Assembly: GCA_958298945.1 (NCBI GenBank)
Contig: OY282606.1
Span: 58,975,920-59,039,919, forward strand
Direction of reading: 5' to 3'
Origin: Atherix ibis
Lineage: Eukaryota > Arthropoda > Insecta > Diptera > Athericidae
Length of the DNA: 64,000 nucleotides
Shown in pieces: positions 33,201-44,237 of the stretch. The stretch's first letter is position 1, and every line of letters starts with the position of its first letter. The translations under genes and the position numbers were made by a program. The notes below the pieces were generated by a model. That model was not told the DNA's origin. It did not search any database and saw only the letters and a list, made by a program, of their open reading frames with translations.

Positions 33201-35926
33201 GTATAAAAATACTAGGAAAACTGAGAAATTAATGTCTTTCAATTTTATTTGGCAAAAGCATTAGTTTATAAAATATTCAGTTAATGCTCAGTTTTCCAAA
33301 AGCATTAGTTTATAAAATATTCAGATAATGCTCAATATTATAGCCGAATTATTTATTTTTCCATTTACAAGTTATGTCCATTTTATAAACGATCTGAATA
33401 AACCTTGATGGCATTTTTATTTGGGTATCAATTGTAAGTATAATATTTTTGTGCTTACCTAAACGTTAACAGACCCCAGTTTTCCATTGCTCCGGCACTA
33501 AAATCTGGAATGGCAGCTAAGTCCATTTTTCCGATCTCCATTTTACTGTATTTATAATTTGTGTAGTTGTTTAGTTTTTCTATAAGTTCTTGTCCAATTT
33601 CTAGACTGTATTTAGTATCTTCAATTACATCACGTCTGGATAGTACTGCAAATGGACCCACACCTGCCGCATTAGCTCCACTTTTTTCTCCAAAATTATG
33701 AACAAGGAATGCTATTAAATAAGTTGGCATTTTGGGCGTTGTCTTATAAATATCTTGTGTATCGGAAGTTTTTTCCAGCATTGTATTACTTCGGGTGAGG
33801 AAGTTTTTTTCCTTATTAATAGTGATCTGAAACGTAGCCCGATATTCTGGTTCATCGAAGCAAGGAAATACGCTTCTGGCATGGACTGGTTGGAATTGAG
33901 TAGCACCTATAACACTTGAATTAAAAATCAGAATATAAATAGACAAAAATTTTAATTCAATTTACGTGCTCGAATTTTATTCAAAATCTCTTTGAATATC
34001 TAGTTTATTTTAGAAATAATTGTTAATATTTTTATTCAAATTTCCGCTTGACATAGTTTTTGAATTACTATCAGTTTTATTATGAATACAAAATAGTACG
34101 TGGGCTACTATATATATTTCTGGCCTAATAATGAAAATGCGAATATTTATCAACGAAAAAGGTTTTATTGTTTTTCAAAATATTCTCCATCAAGATTTAT
34201 ACACTTTTGCATGCGCTCAAACCAATTTTCGAAGCACTTTTTCCACTCCGATTGAGACACCTCCAAAACATGGTTTTTGAATGCTTCAACAGCATCTTCT
34301 GGCGACGAAAATCGTTGACCACGCATTTTTTTCTTGATGTGTGGGAATAAAAAGAAGTCATTGGGTGCCAAGTCAGGGCTGTACGGAGGATGACCCATCA
34401 ATTCGACGTTTTGTCCGGTCAAAAAGGCGCTGGTTTGAGCCGATGTGTGAGAGCTCGCATTGTCATGGTGCACAATGATTCGACTTCTCTTGTTCGTTTT
34501 TCGAATTTCTCCGAAGACTTCAGGCAAACAAATGGTGGTGTACCACTCAGAATTGACCGTCCTACGTTGCACAAGCGGAACAGTCGCCACATGACCAGTT
34601 TTGCCAAAGAAACAAGCGACCATTTGCTTCGAAGTGCTTCTTCCACGAACAACTTTCGTTGGATTTGACTCGTCTTGGAAGACCCACACGGTCGATTGCT
34701 GTTTTGTTTCGGGCTCATACGCATAGATCCATGATTCGTCACCTGTGACGATCTTATAAACGTCTTTTGAAGCACCGCGATCGTATTTTTTCAGCATTTC
34801 TTTACACCAATCCACACGAGCCTTTTTTTGAGCGATTGTCAAATTGTGCGGGATCCAACGAGAACAAACCTTTTTTACGGCCAGGTGTTCATGCAATATC
34901 GAATGTATGCTGGTGGGAGAAATGCCTAGGCATGCCTCTATCTCACGGTATGTCACATGACGGTCTTGCATTATCAGTTCACGTACGGCATCGATGTTTT
35001 CTGGAACAACGGCTGTTTTTGGACGACCTTCACGGAATTCGTCTTTGAGCGAGCGTCGGCCACGATTGAATTCGTTGTACCAGTTTTTCACAGTGCTATA
35101 GGATGGTGCTTCATAGCCATACAAAGATTTAAGTTCATCGATGCACTCTTGTCGTGATAATCCACGTCGAAAGTTGTGAAAAATGATCGCACGAAAATGT
35201 TCACGAGTTAATTCCATTTTTTTGCCAAATTGATTTTTTCAAGTCACTGTAAACAACACAAATGATAGTCGTACGTCAAAACGTTCTGAGTACGTTTATG
35301 CTAAAAAATGTCAAACTTTCCAATGGAAATGTCAGATCGCACCTGGCAACACTTAGTGTTGCCTAGGCCAGAAATATATATAGTAGCCTACGTATCGCTA
35401 TTGTTTCTATATAAATTAATTACTAAGCGGGTAATACTTACATTTCCTGATTATTATCTCGGTATTTGCTTTTATAAAATCCCTTCATGTCATCGGACAT
35501 TTTACCGTTAAATTTAAAATGCAGTCTATACCGTCCTTCTTTTATACCTTCTGGTGAACTGATACTAATTTGCAACATATCCACTTCAAGCAACTCCTTA
35601 TATGATATTCCAATTTCTTCTTTACAATCATCCCCTTCCATCGCACACAGTTTGGGGATGGATTCAAATGTTAATTTTTTTGAATGCAAAGTTATAGTGG
35701 AAATTTTGTCTTTTGAAATATCTAAATCTATTTCTGTTTCTCCATCAAATGAAAACTTTTTTTCTTCGCCTGTTTCGTTGGTTAAGTGGGGTGTAATTAT
35801 AATCTTATATGAAACAGGCTTTACGTTTTGTTCAGGTAGTAGGTACGAGTTTTCTTCTTTTGCTGGTGCACCGTTGTTAAGAATTGTTAAGGACAGAAAG
35901 AATATTACATTCCAAAACATCCTCAT
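30209..35926 (-). CDS. M1 zinc aminopeptidase, GPI-anchored type (APN-B)
   Basis: This is a paralog of APN-A with the same six-exon plan: 35926-35442, 33914-33459, 32253-32070, 31994-31753, 31691-30591 and 30524-30209, also 927 residues. GAMEN (303-307), HEQAH (339-343), Glu362, Tyr426 and the NSSS plus hydrophobic tail are all kept. By hand count it differs from APN-A at 0 of 161 residues in exon 1, 1 of 151 in exon 2, 10 of 61 in exon 3, 12 of 80 in exon 4, 7 of 366 in exon 5 and 1 of 104 in exon 6. Intron 1 holds an intact mariner in the same orientation. Intron 2 is unrelated to that of APN-A and holds a SINE piece. The start codon again abuts a splice acceptor; the likely upstream exon is at 38070-38325. 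No disabling change is seen, so both copies look functional. Confidence 0.93.
32632..32725 (+). repeat. tRNA-derived SINE fragment in APN-B intron 2
   Basis: CTACCATC, GGTCGTGG-TTCGAAT-CC and GGTATGGTCCTACACTAATT follow the same order as in the better copy at 62552-62725. The B box is degenerate and the 5' part is missing. Confidence 0.55.
33253..33340. repeat. 44-bp tandem duplication in APN-B intron 2
   Basis: CAAAAGCATTAGTTTATAAA begins units at 33253 and 33297. The second unit has a few substitutions. It is absent from APN-A. Confidence 0.8.
34099..35392 (-). mobile_element. Complete mariner element in APN-B intron 1
   Basis: The 1294-bp element is bounded by TA duplications (34097-34098 and 35393-35394). 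Terminal inverted repeats of 29 bp lie at 34099-34127 and 35364-35392, starting CGTGGGCTACTATAT and CGTAGGCTACTATAT, with one mismatch. It carries an uninterrupted transposase. The matching intron of APN-A has a single empty TA, so insertion followed the duplication or its last homogenisation. Confidence 0.95.
34165..35217 (-). CDS. Mariner transposase, DD34D
   Basis: This is a 350-residue cut-and-paste transposase, the full length expected for mariner. The N-terminal half (about 1-115) has two helix-turn-helix regions for TIR binding, including an AIIFHNFRRGLSRQECIDEL helix and a GRPK linker at 64-67. WIPHNL (121-126) corresponds to the WVPHEL dimer/linker motif and YSPDLAP (279-285) to YSPDL. 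The catalytic triad is Asp160 (TGDESW), Asp252 (HHDNA) and Asp287 (APND) with exactly 34 residues between the last two. No stop or frameshift is present, so it could be active. It reads in the same direction as the host gene APN-B and ends 66 bp from the inner TIR side. The mariner subfamily was not determined. Confidence 0.95.
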   Translation of the reverse strand: MELTREHFRAIIFHNFRRGLSRQECIDELKSLYGYEAPSYSTVKNWYNEFNRGRRSLKDEFREGRPKTAVVPENIDAVRELIMQDRHVTYREIEACLGISPTSIHSILHEHLAVKKVCSRWIPHNLTIAQKKARVDWCKEMLKKYDRGASKDVYKIVTGDESWIYAYEPETKQQSTVWVFQDESNPTKVVRGRSTSKQMVACFFGKTGHVATVPLVQRRTVNSEWYTTICLPEVFGEIRKTNKRSRIIVHHDNASSHTSAQTSAFLTGQNVELMGHPPYSPDLAPNDFFLFPHIKKKMRGQRFSSPEDAVEAFKNHVLEVSQSEWKKCFENWFERMQKCINLDGEYFEKQ

Positions 35927-38065
35927 CTAAAAAATAAATAATTATCTTAAATTTTAAGAACTGGTGTAAATAATTTAAAAATCCGTCTTATGTTTAAATA
36001 CCACTAACAAGTTTTTTGCAATTTTATATCATTTTATGGAGTAAGATTGATTTTTGAATAGAGCAGTTTTTTCTATAATGTTTATAATAAAATGGCGTGA
36101 AAATTCCTATGGACCTCTTCAGCTTTGTACAATATTAATGTTTGAGTTTTAATTTTTTATATAAAAGATTCTACATGGAAGGAAGAATAGCTAATTGGTA
36201 CTCTTAATAAATGTTTACTCAAAAACAATTATGAAACAAATTCGTAAAGTTTTTTAACAGGAATAACATAGATCAAATTCATAAATTTATGCGTTACATA
36301 ATTCTTTTGATAAAATATAAAATATAATAAATAGAACTTATAATATTTAAATATTTTCAAAAGAAATAATATTCCATTGATTTACCAAATCTGCTCGAAT
36401 TAATACTGATATGGGAAAATCTGCACTTTAATTCATAATAGTTAATATATACTTTCTTCTAGAAATTTATGTTAGTGCTGTTGGTCTAAATTCAGAACAG
36501 GAGGTGGTTAATTGTAAGAGTATTTAGGGAAATAATTGGCCTTTTATTGAGTATTACAATTATTGACTGGGTTGGTGACAAAAAATTCTATGAAATTGCA
36601 TTTTCATATTTGGTAAAATTTTAATTATATTGAATATTAATTTTATAAATTTGTCTTGTTTTTTAAATCTCAATTATATTTACTTATTTTCGATGAATTA
36701 AAGTATTATTTGCATTATAATTTGAAATAAACTGTCTATCAAAAGAATGTATTTTTGAGAATATATTATTGTTTATTTTAATTATAAATAGAAGTGATTT
36801 TTTAAATTTTGTTATTGAATTCATTTATTTTAACTAGATATTTTCAAATAGTTTTGTTATAAATAGATGTTATAGGTTTTTCTAATATAAAGCATCTGAC
36901 TGTACAAATTCTCTTTATTAATTTATTCATAAATATTTTGTTGTCCGCTATCTTTAAATTATTATTAGTTGTATTAATACTTTTTTGTATAATATATAAT
37001 TTTAAAATATTTTCTATACGATAGTCAATTGTGGTATATTTTTTAGGTACTACACTGATGATTAAATCCGTTATTATATTAACGGTTAATCTTTAGATAA
37101 TTCTCTTTAAGTTTATTAGCATAAACGTTAATAACCACTTTGGTCTAGTAAATCTGGTCTCAACAATATTTTCACAATGTCAAAAAAAATATGCATACGT
37201 ATATGGTTAAAATAGAATAAAGTCATTTTTTTCAATTAATTTTTTGAATAAAATGCAAAGAAGCCTTTTTTCACATTAAAATTTAAAAAAACAAGCTTAT
37301 TCAAGAGTAATAAAAAATCTACTGTTTGAATTTTTTTTAAAAGTATCAATGTATTTTAGCGCAAAATACATTTATGTTAGAATTTAATTATATTCAGATA
37401 ATAATAGAGCATTACTATAAAGATTTTTTTTAACGTTTTTAATAAAATATCATACAGTATATTACGAAAAAATGAATTCACTTTATTTTGGATTTTTTCT
37501 TATACTGTCAAAATATGTGTTATACAAATTTTTAATGATCAAAAACACTATGAAAATTATTTTATATTTATAATGAACAATTTATTTATTATAATTGTAT
37601 GTTATTATTGGTCCATTGAATTTTTTAAAATTTATTTTAAGTTGATTTATAAAAGTTTAAAAACTTATTTTAAGATGATTGATACTATTGACTTTAATTT
37701 ATTAAATAATTATATTCTCTATCTGTTTTTATTATTCGTACCCACCACACTGTGGATAATTTGTAATTTCAAAATTTAATATCACAATTGTTTTCAACAC
37801 AGACAACCAATGCATTTAAATAAGTTTTTTTTTTCAACTCTCGTGAAACATTTTAGATTTTTTTGAGTTAATTTTCAATGGCATTTATTCAAGTATTTTT
37901 GAAATAATTTATTTGGTTTTGTTCTTGTTAAAATTTATAAAATTAGCAACAGAAAAATATTATTTGAAACCAAAATATTAAAAAACATATATGTATTAAC
38001 ATATTTATTTTTGTTCTAAAATTAATTACACACCTTGATTTGAGTGTCTTTTGTATTTGAATAAA
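35927..38065. other. APN-B 5' intron
   Basis: Bases 35927 to about 36640 align with 13212 to about 13800. The rest is AT-rich with no coding signal. The inferred intron runs from 38171 down to 35927 (2245 bp), less than half the APN-A equivalent, which carries transposon relics. Confidence 0.5.
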
Positions 38066-38069
38066 AAAA

Positions 38070-38325
38070 TTAATCCGCGTATTGACTCGAAATGACACCC
38101 TTCAATGACTGTAACGAAGCGTACGCATTCACTTCTATTTATGAACAAACCATGGTAAGTATGTAGTTTACCTAACATACTATAGCAATTGAGAAGTTAC
38201 AAATACGAGTAAACTTGCCACTGTGAATTAATATACAATACGATAGTTTACCGATTAAATATTGCATACAAAAATTATGATTGTATTCGAAATAATCATA
38301 AATATTCGTGCCAAATTTTTATGCA
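38070..38325 (-). promoter_or_regulatory. Candidate promoter and 5' noncoding exon of APN-B
   Basis: This is the counterpart of 18527-18782, with the same order of sequence: GATTGCATAAA start, TATATTAA, and a tract ending GTTAG/GTAAAC (last exon base 38172), then ATTCATAAATAGAAGTGAAT-like sequence. Conservation of the donor in both copies supports a spliced leader exon. Confidence 0.55.
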
Positions 38326-38734
38326 ATCTATCATATCAGAAATATTATTTTTTTAGCAGACGTTGTACTTTTATTTTTAACACATTTACATATAATTTAT
38401 GAACAGTTATCAGTTGATTAATGACTGACTTTAATTAATATCATAATATTATATCATAAATGAAAAACTCTCAAGTTGATGAAGAGAAAGAGGATTTTAT
38501 TATAGAGGAGATAAGATATACGATATTTTTCGAAAACAATTTTTATTGCTGAATTTAAAACTTAAAAAATATGATAAGTTGTTTAAGCTTAAATAACGTA
38601 TACTTCCATTCAATCTGAATTTAAAATATACATTTGATGTACACATATGTGTATATGTGTAAATGAGGTAGAAGAAACAGCTTTTTATCTTAGATAAGGT
38701 ATTAACATAATTCGCCAAAGAATACTTTTATAGA

Positions 38735-38910
38735 TTCAATGTTTTCACTATAGCTGAAGTTTATTGCTCTTCTTACTTTCGGTGAAATGGGAAAGTAATG
38801 ATTGAAACAACTTGTCTTCATTGGAAAAACCTGAATTGAACGAGACATTATTGGTATGCGTTTGCTATACTCGAATACTGTTTACAAAATGAACTTGACC
38901 GCAAAAAATC
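38735..38910 (-). promoter_or_regulatory. Conserved upstream islands of APN-B
   Basis: TTATTGCTCTTCTTAC (about 38760) and ATGAACTTGACCGCAAAAA (38889-38907) match islands upstream of APN-A in the same order. Confidence 0.4.
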
Positions 38911-38929
38911 TGCAAATACAGTTATTAAA

Positions 38930-40390
38930 ATTTCATTCACAATATTTATGCTAAAATGTCAATCTATTGTAGATATGGACATATATTGTATTTAAATATT
39001 AAAATGTACATACATACTCGTAAATGTTAACATTCATTGCATATATGAAAGATGATTTTGTATAGAAAGATTTATTTATTCAAATCGCGCAACACAAAAT
39101 TTCAATCAAGTTTCTATCAAATTTTGAACGATACAATTTACCATTTTGATTTTTTTTGTGTCAACTTTTCTCCTTATTATACAAAAGCCGGTTTTATTAT
39201 ATTGATTTCTATTTATAATAAGGTATATGATTAATTTTATAATCGTATTTAAATAAAGGAAGAAATTGGTATTATCATAGATTCATGAGTATACTCATCG
39301 ATCTATGGTGTTATACAAATATATACTCGTATGATTGATTAAGAATTGACATGGTCCAGATTATTTATTTTATTTTTAAGATGGCATGTATGTTATTTAT
39401 TATTTATAATTTCAATTTTTTTTGTACAAATAATTTATTGTAATATGTGTTTTTAATATAACTTAAATTTAAGTACTAGTTGTTAGAATATTCATCAATT
39501 TAATAATCAATGTTCATATTTTTACAAAAAATATCGTACGTATATATAGTAAGTTAGAAGGATCTACAGCTTCAAAATATTTTATTTAATATTCAAACTA
39601 TAAATATACTCATTTATACGCAATAAAAAAACAATTTTATATTTAATAAAATTGTTCTTTTATTGCGTATAAATGAGTATATTTATAGTTATATAATTTC
39701 TATTTTAAAAATACTTTTTTATTGGACATGTGATACTTACATATATCCATATTGACCTATAGTTACGGTTATTATTTACTCTTTAGTAAAATATATTTTT
39801 TCTTTATTTTAAAATATCATATCTATTTGATCAAGTTTCTTTTAAGGTTTGTTAAATATCTTTCTGACAGTATGGATGGTTTCATGATGACATAAATACT
39901 ACAATACTCGTACATTTGTTTGCAATATGAATAATTGTAAATGAGTATTTGGCTAAACTTCCCAACAGCAAAAAAAACGAATACGTATTACACGTATATC
40001 ATCAAAATTAATGACACTAGAACCAGGGAAATGCGATACTTTGGTTAGATTTTTTCAATCTGAAAGTGTACAATTAAGAATTGTAGTATTTATGTCAATG
40101 TTAGGCTCCTTTGTGAATATGGTATGCATTTCGAGTACTGAAAGCTTTTATCTACCATTTTAATGATATTATTCTCATCACAATTCTAGAAAGAAGAAGT
40201 AATCCTGGAGCTATACGGATTTGCCTTATAAATGATCAGTGTAAACAATTCCTACACTTTTTGTGAAAACGTCAGAAATTATTAAGCTGTGATTAATTAA
40301 GTTTACTTAATTGTTTTGTTATTTTTTATTTGTAAGTTATTCCCTTTTAGACATGCAGTATAAGTTTCAACTTTGTGCAATAAGTATGCA
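38930..40390. other. AT-rich spacer with a long palindrome
   Basis: No gene is recognised. A 95-bp near-perfect palindrome lies at 39596-39690. Confidence 0.4.
39596..39690. repeat. 95-bp palindrome
   Basis: Left arm AACTATAAATATACTCATTT... is matched by ...AAATGAGTATATTTATAGTT. The arms pair over about 45 bp with one internal mismatch plus the few bases at the turn. Confidence 0.9.
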
Positions 40391-40395
40391 TTTTT

Positions 40396-40972
40396 ATAGA
40401 GCGTCAAGTTGTGTGTTTGTAGTATTGGAAAAGTTCCATTTTAAAATGGTGGACCATTTAAAAACCAGTGTATATTTTTTAAAAATTTCCGGTTTTATTA
40501 GAAAGATTGAACATTGAAATTTAATAATAAAACACAACATCATTCCCAGAAAACTGGGAAATATTGAGAACTTTCCAAAATCGAATAATCAGCCGAAATT
40601 CTGATGTCAATTGGCCGCCTCGGAGCTGTGATTTGAGCCCGCTGGATTATTTTCTGTGGGGAGTCGTTAAGGATAAATGTTACGCAAGTCATCCAGAGAT
40701 AATTGAGGCCTTGAAAAACGAAATCAAAGTTGCCATTAAAGAGATACAGACCCAGACAATCGAAAATGTACTGAAAAATTGGGTCGAGCGAATGGGGTAC
40801 TGTAAGGCCAGCCGTGGCCAGTCATTTAAATGATGTTGTGTTTCATTCTTAAATTTCAAGGTTCAATCTTTTTAATAAAACCGAAAATTTGAAAAAAACA
40901 TACACTAGTTTTTTTATTTACTTTTTAAAATGGAACTTTTAGGTTTGGCACCGCTAGATGAACCACCCTATA
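40396..40972 (+). mobile_element. IS630-type deletion derivative with long inverted repeats
   Basis: Imperfect terminal inverted repeats run from about 40396 to 40545 and from about 40832 to 40972. They share AAAAGTTCCATTTTAAAA and GGTTTTATTAGAAAGATTGA-like words. Between them an open frame (40564-40833) codes the C-terminal third of a transposase: IISRNSDVNWPPRSCDLSPL, DYFLWGVVKDKCYAS and NVLKNWVERMGYC. The third catalytic Asp (PLDYF) is present. The first two Asp blocks are deleted, so it would need a helper. TA dinucleotides flank both apparent ends. Confidence 0.75.
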
Positions 40973-40974
40973 TA

Positions 40975-41560
40975 TTACGAAAAATAGAACAGCGAAATTT
41001 GGCGCAACGATGTGCCATAAAATTTTGTGTTACGCTTGGTGAATCCACAAGTTCCACTTATGAAAAGTTGCTATAGGGATTATTTCTTATTAACAACACA
41101 CGTTTTGCGATAGCAATAAAGTGGTTCATTTTTGGCTTCTAAAAATGTAGAGTCTGAAAAAACTTCAGGAAGGCCTTTAACATCGAAAACAGATAAAAAT
41201 TTGGAACGGAAGAGCGCTCTTGTAAGGTCGGACTATTGAATTAATATTGAAGTTGATGAGTAGTAAGTAATGAGTCCGATAAAAACATTCTTTACGTTAC
41301 ACACTTGGATAATCCACCATGACAATGCCCTCTATCGCACGGCCATCTTCATCAATCAGATTTTGTAGGAAGGAGGGATTCGTGTTATTTGCGAGCAACC
41401 CTATTCATCTGATCCATAGGCCGTAGGACCAAACAACAGTTCATAGAACACCATTTTGGTACTGTCGATAACATCCGACGGAGTGTAACCGAGAAGCTGA
41501 AGGCAATTTTAAAGAACATCATCTCAGATGAGATGCATTTTTATCTCCGTGGATCGACGA
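40975..41560 (+). pseudogene. Mariner transposase relic
   Basis: The N-terminal block (QRCAIKFCVTLGESTSSTYE, about 41010-41070) and a catalytic block (IIHHDNALYRTAIFINQ, about 41310-41362, then a decayed PYS-D-A region) are in order on the + strand. Stops and frameshifts are numerous. Confidence 0.65.
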
Positions 41561-42130
41561 ATAAACGAATTTCTCAATACTAGGCTGAAGCCAATCCACA
41601 AACCCACAACGGAACCTTACATTTCGAAAAAGTAGCCTTTTGGTATGGTTTATGGAACGGTGGAATCATAGGTCCTAATTTTTTTCGAAACGAGGAAGTG
41701 GTTGCCGATACTCTCACTGGTGGATGGTAAAGATCGAAAGTAACGAACTTTCTGTAATCTGAATTGGAATATATTGATTTAACAAATATGTAGTTTTAAC
41801 AAGACGACAGTACGTGCCACACAACCGATGCCACAATCGATATATTAGCGGGGGAATTTGGCGAGTCGATAATTTGAAGAAATGCATATGTGCAATAGCC
41901 CCTACGAACTTGTGGTTTAACACATTTGGAGTTCTTGTGGAAGTCGTTGGTCTATGTCAATGTATTAAAATTGAAGGTCAAATTTATTGCACAAGGTGGT
42001 CGAAAACTGGAACCATCGTATTCGGTTCTGTAAATGGACCAGAGACGGTCATTTGAATGAGGTTATTTGTACAACATAATACCATCTCTTATACTTCAAA
42101 ATAAAATAATAAATTTAGTTCTACAATACC
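41515..42130 (+). pseudogene. IS630-type transposase relic
   Basis: In order: ISDEMHFYLRGSTNKRIS (first Asp block, about 41520-41575), FWYGLWNGGIIGPNFF (about 41640-41685), a decayed CHTTDATIDILAGEFGES segment (about 41815-41870), and a tail ending GHLNEVI-like near 42055. An AATAAA-rich 3' end resembles 60760-60880. Many stops are present. Confidence 0.75.
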
Positions 42131-44230
42131 ATTTTTTTTATTTAAACCGTATTTTTGCTCTATTTGGTTAATTTACTATTATTTACTTAACGTAGTAGCT
42201 TGAAAAAGGTAAACAATGGATATTTCTTTCATAATATGTACCCAAAAATCATCTCCTTATAATATAACTGTTAGATCTGGATGACATTTAATTAAGATAT
42301 AACATTGAAAGAAGTAATAGCTAGTTACATAGTATTACTTTGAAATAAGAGACAAATGCAAGTTGTTGGAATTTATAGTAATAAATACGTCAGTACTTCC
42401 GAAAAAAAGTTTAAGACAAATCTAACAAACAGATAGCACTGATATTCCGCTTCAAATAACAGTTTCAAGCATGGCCATAAGTTAATGGATCTAGATGTCT
42501 TTAAATATTTCAGAACCAATAGAATTTTTTATTTTCCCAAAGTAGTGAATTATAGATGATGATATCGTAAGAGAAACATGTAATTATTTTAAACTAGATT
42601 TTAAACGACAGTTTCTGTTATTTAGTGATTAAGATAAAAAAAAATGTTATTCTATAAATGAAAGCAATACCTCTAGCTTATGTGCGGCAGTATTTCTCCA
42701 CTAAATTTAATAGTATATAGAATGTACTCTAACCAAATATGAATATTGCACTTAAAATAACACCTTAACCAAATATCTTGAATATTGCACTTTAATATGA
42801 GAATTCGATCAGAATGTGGAAACTATTTTTTTATATACACAAAACTCTAAAATTTAATACTCAAAGAAATGTTTATCATAATTAACAATCCCGTAAAATA
42901 AACAATGTGAAGCATTACAGTTTTTGCCTATCCACAATAAAAAAAACCATCAAGTTGAATAGACTGCGGTGGGGTGTACACTAGACCCATATGGATGGGC
43001 ATAATTTTTCCCGGAAGCTCTACATTGGCATCATTTATAGTAATAGAAGATGAGGCCTTCGATAGAGCGACAGTGTTAGCCAGGATTTTTGAGACATGTT
43101 AGGACACAGAGTCCGCGGCGCGAAAACAACGTCTGGCGAATTTTGATTAAACAGGTATAGTGCAAACTACGGGTTGTGGCGATTTTTATTATTATCACTG
43201 TTTATATTTTATTTGAATAATGAATTTCAGTAGTTATATTTTAATATTTGCATATATTTGGGTAAAATGGTGTAAGCATTTTAAAACTATTTAATTGCTC
43301 AGGAGAGCTGAAGAATAAACCTCTTCCTCTTCCCAGTGGATTTAATTTAATAAAGTAATCTAAACTATTTATTTCTATCAGTAATGACCTTGGAACCAAA
43401 CTACCTTGCGTATCCTGGTTTCTACAAATATTTTCTTGAGGATGAGAAATGGATTAATCTTTATTCATAAAAGATTTTGCTTAGTTTTTTTCGGACATCT
43501 TTTTCAGAATATGTTCCTCCAAAGAAAACATTGTATCAATTTAAAAAAAATGACTGAATTAGTTATAATTATCTTCTTGGTACGGTTTCAGTTCTATTAT
43601 ATGTATCATTTTATATAAAATCATGCTGATCAATGTAATAAACCTGGCTTATATATAGAATTTAATTTTTGTTGGTACATTATAAAAAAGTATATGTTTT
43701 ATTCCTTAATCTACATATTTATTAACTTCTAGTATTAAAATAATTCGTTACTAAGGATTTCGTACGTAGTTAACAAAAAATTTAGAAAAAATAAAGACAC
43801 GTTCTATTTTCATTATTTAATTTAAACATTAAAAACGATATAAAGATATACAAAGAATAAAATAGGGTGTACTTTGAACAGCGCTGTTATTTAAATAACG
43901 TCAATCCGATGATAGCGGCCATTTTATTTTGTTCCAGTTTCAATTTTTTGAATATTATTTGAATGCGTTATAATATTGTTATGATCGTCTCTGTTCCATG
44001 CATGGATTTGTTAATATCTTGGAAAATTGAATATTTATTAATATTTGAAAATGGTAGTATTTGTTATATCTTGAAACCATTTTCTTAAGTATTCGACGCA
44101 AATAAAGGCGAATCATTTAGGATAATGTTTTAAGTATGATTATCTTAACTATGTGATTATAATAATAAAACATAAATATTATATATATGTAGTTTTTAAC
44201 AATAATATAAAATTATTTATTAATTAATCA
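42131..44230. other. AT-rich spacer with one GC-richer patch
   Basis: No gene is recognised. A patch at 42960-43160 stands out in composition and has a short protein-like frame (DEAFDRATVLARIFETC) broken by a stop. Confidence 0.35.
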
Positions 44231-44237
44231 ACTCTAC

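Noticed and set aside
30209..35926. APN-A and APN-B as assembly duplicates (haplotigs) of one gene
   Set aside because: They are about 22 kb apart on one sequence, with unrelated intron 2, distinct exon 3-4 and different flanks; misassembly still needs long reads to exclude formally.
37573..37779. Small hydrophobic + frame, possible membrane peptide
   Set aside because: Phe/Ile/Tyr/Leu-rich frames arise by chance in AT-rich DNA; no initiation context or conservation.
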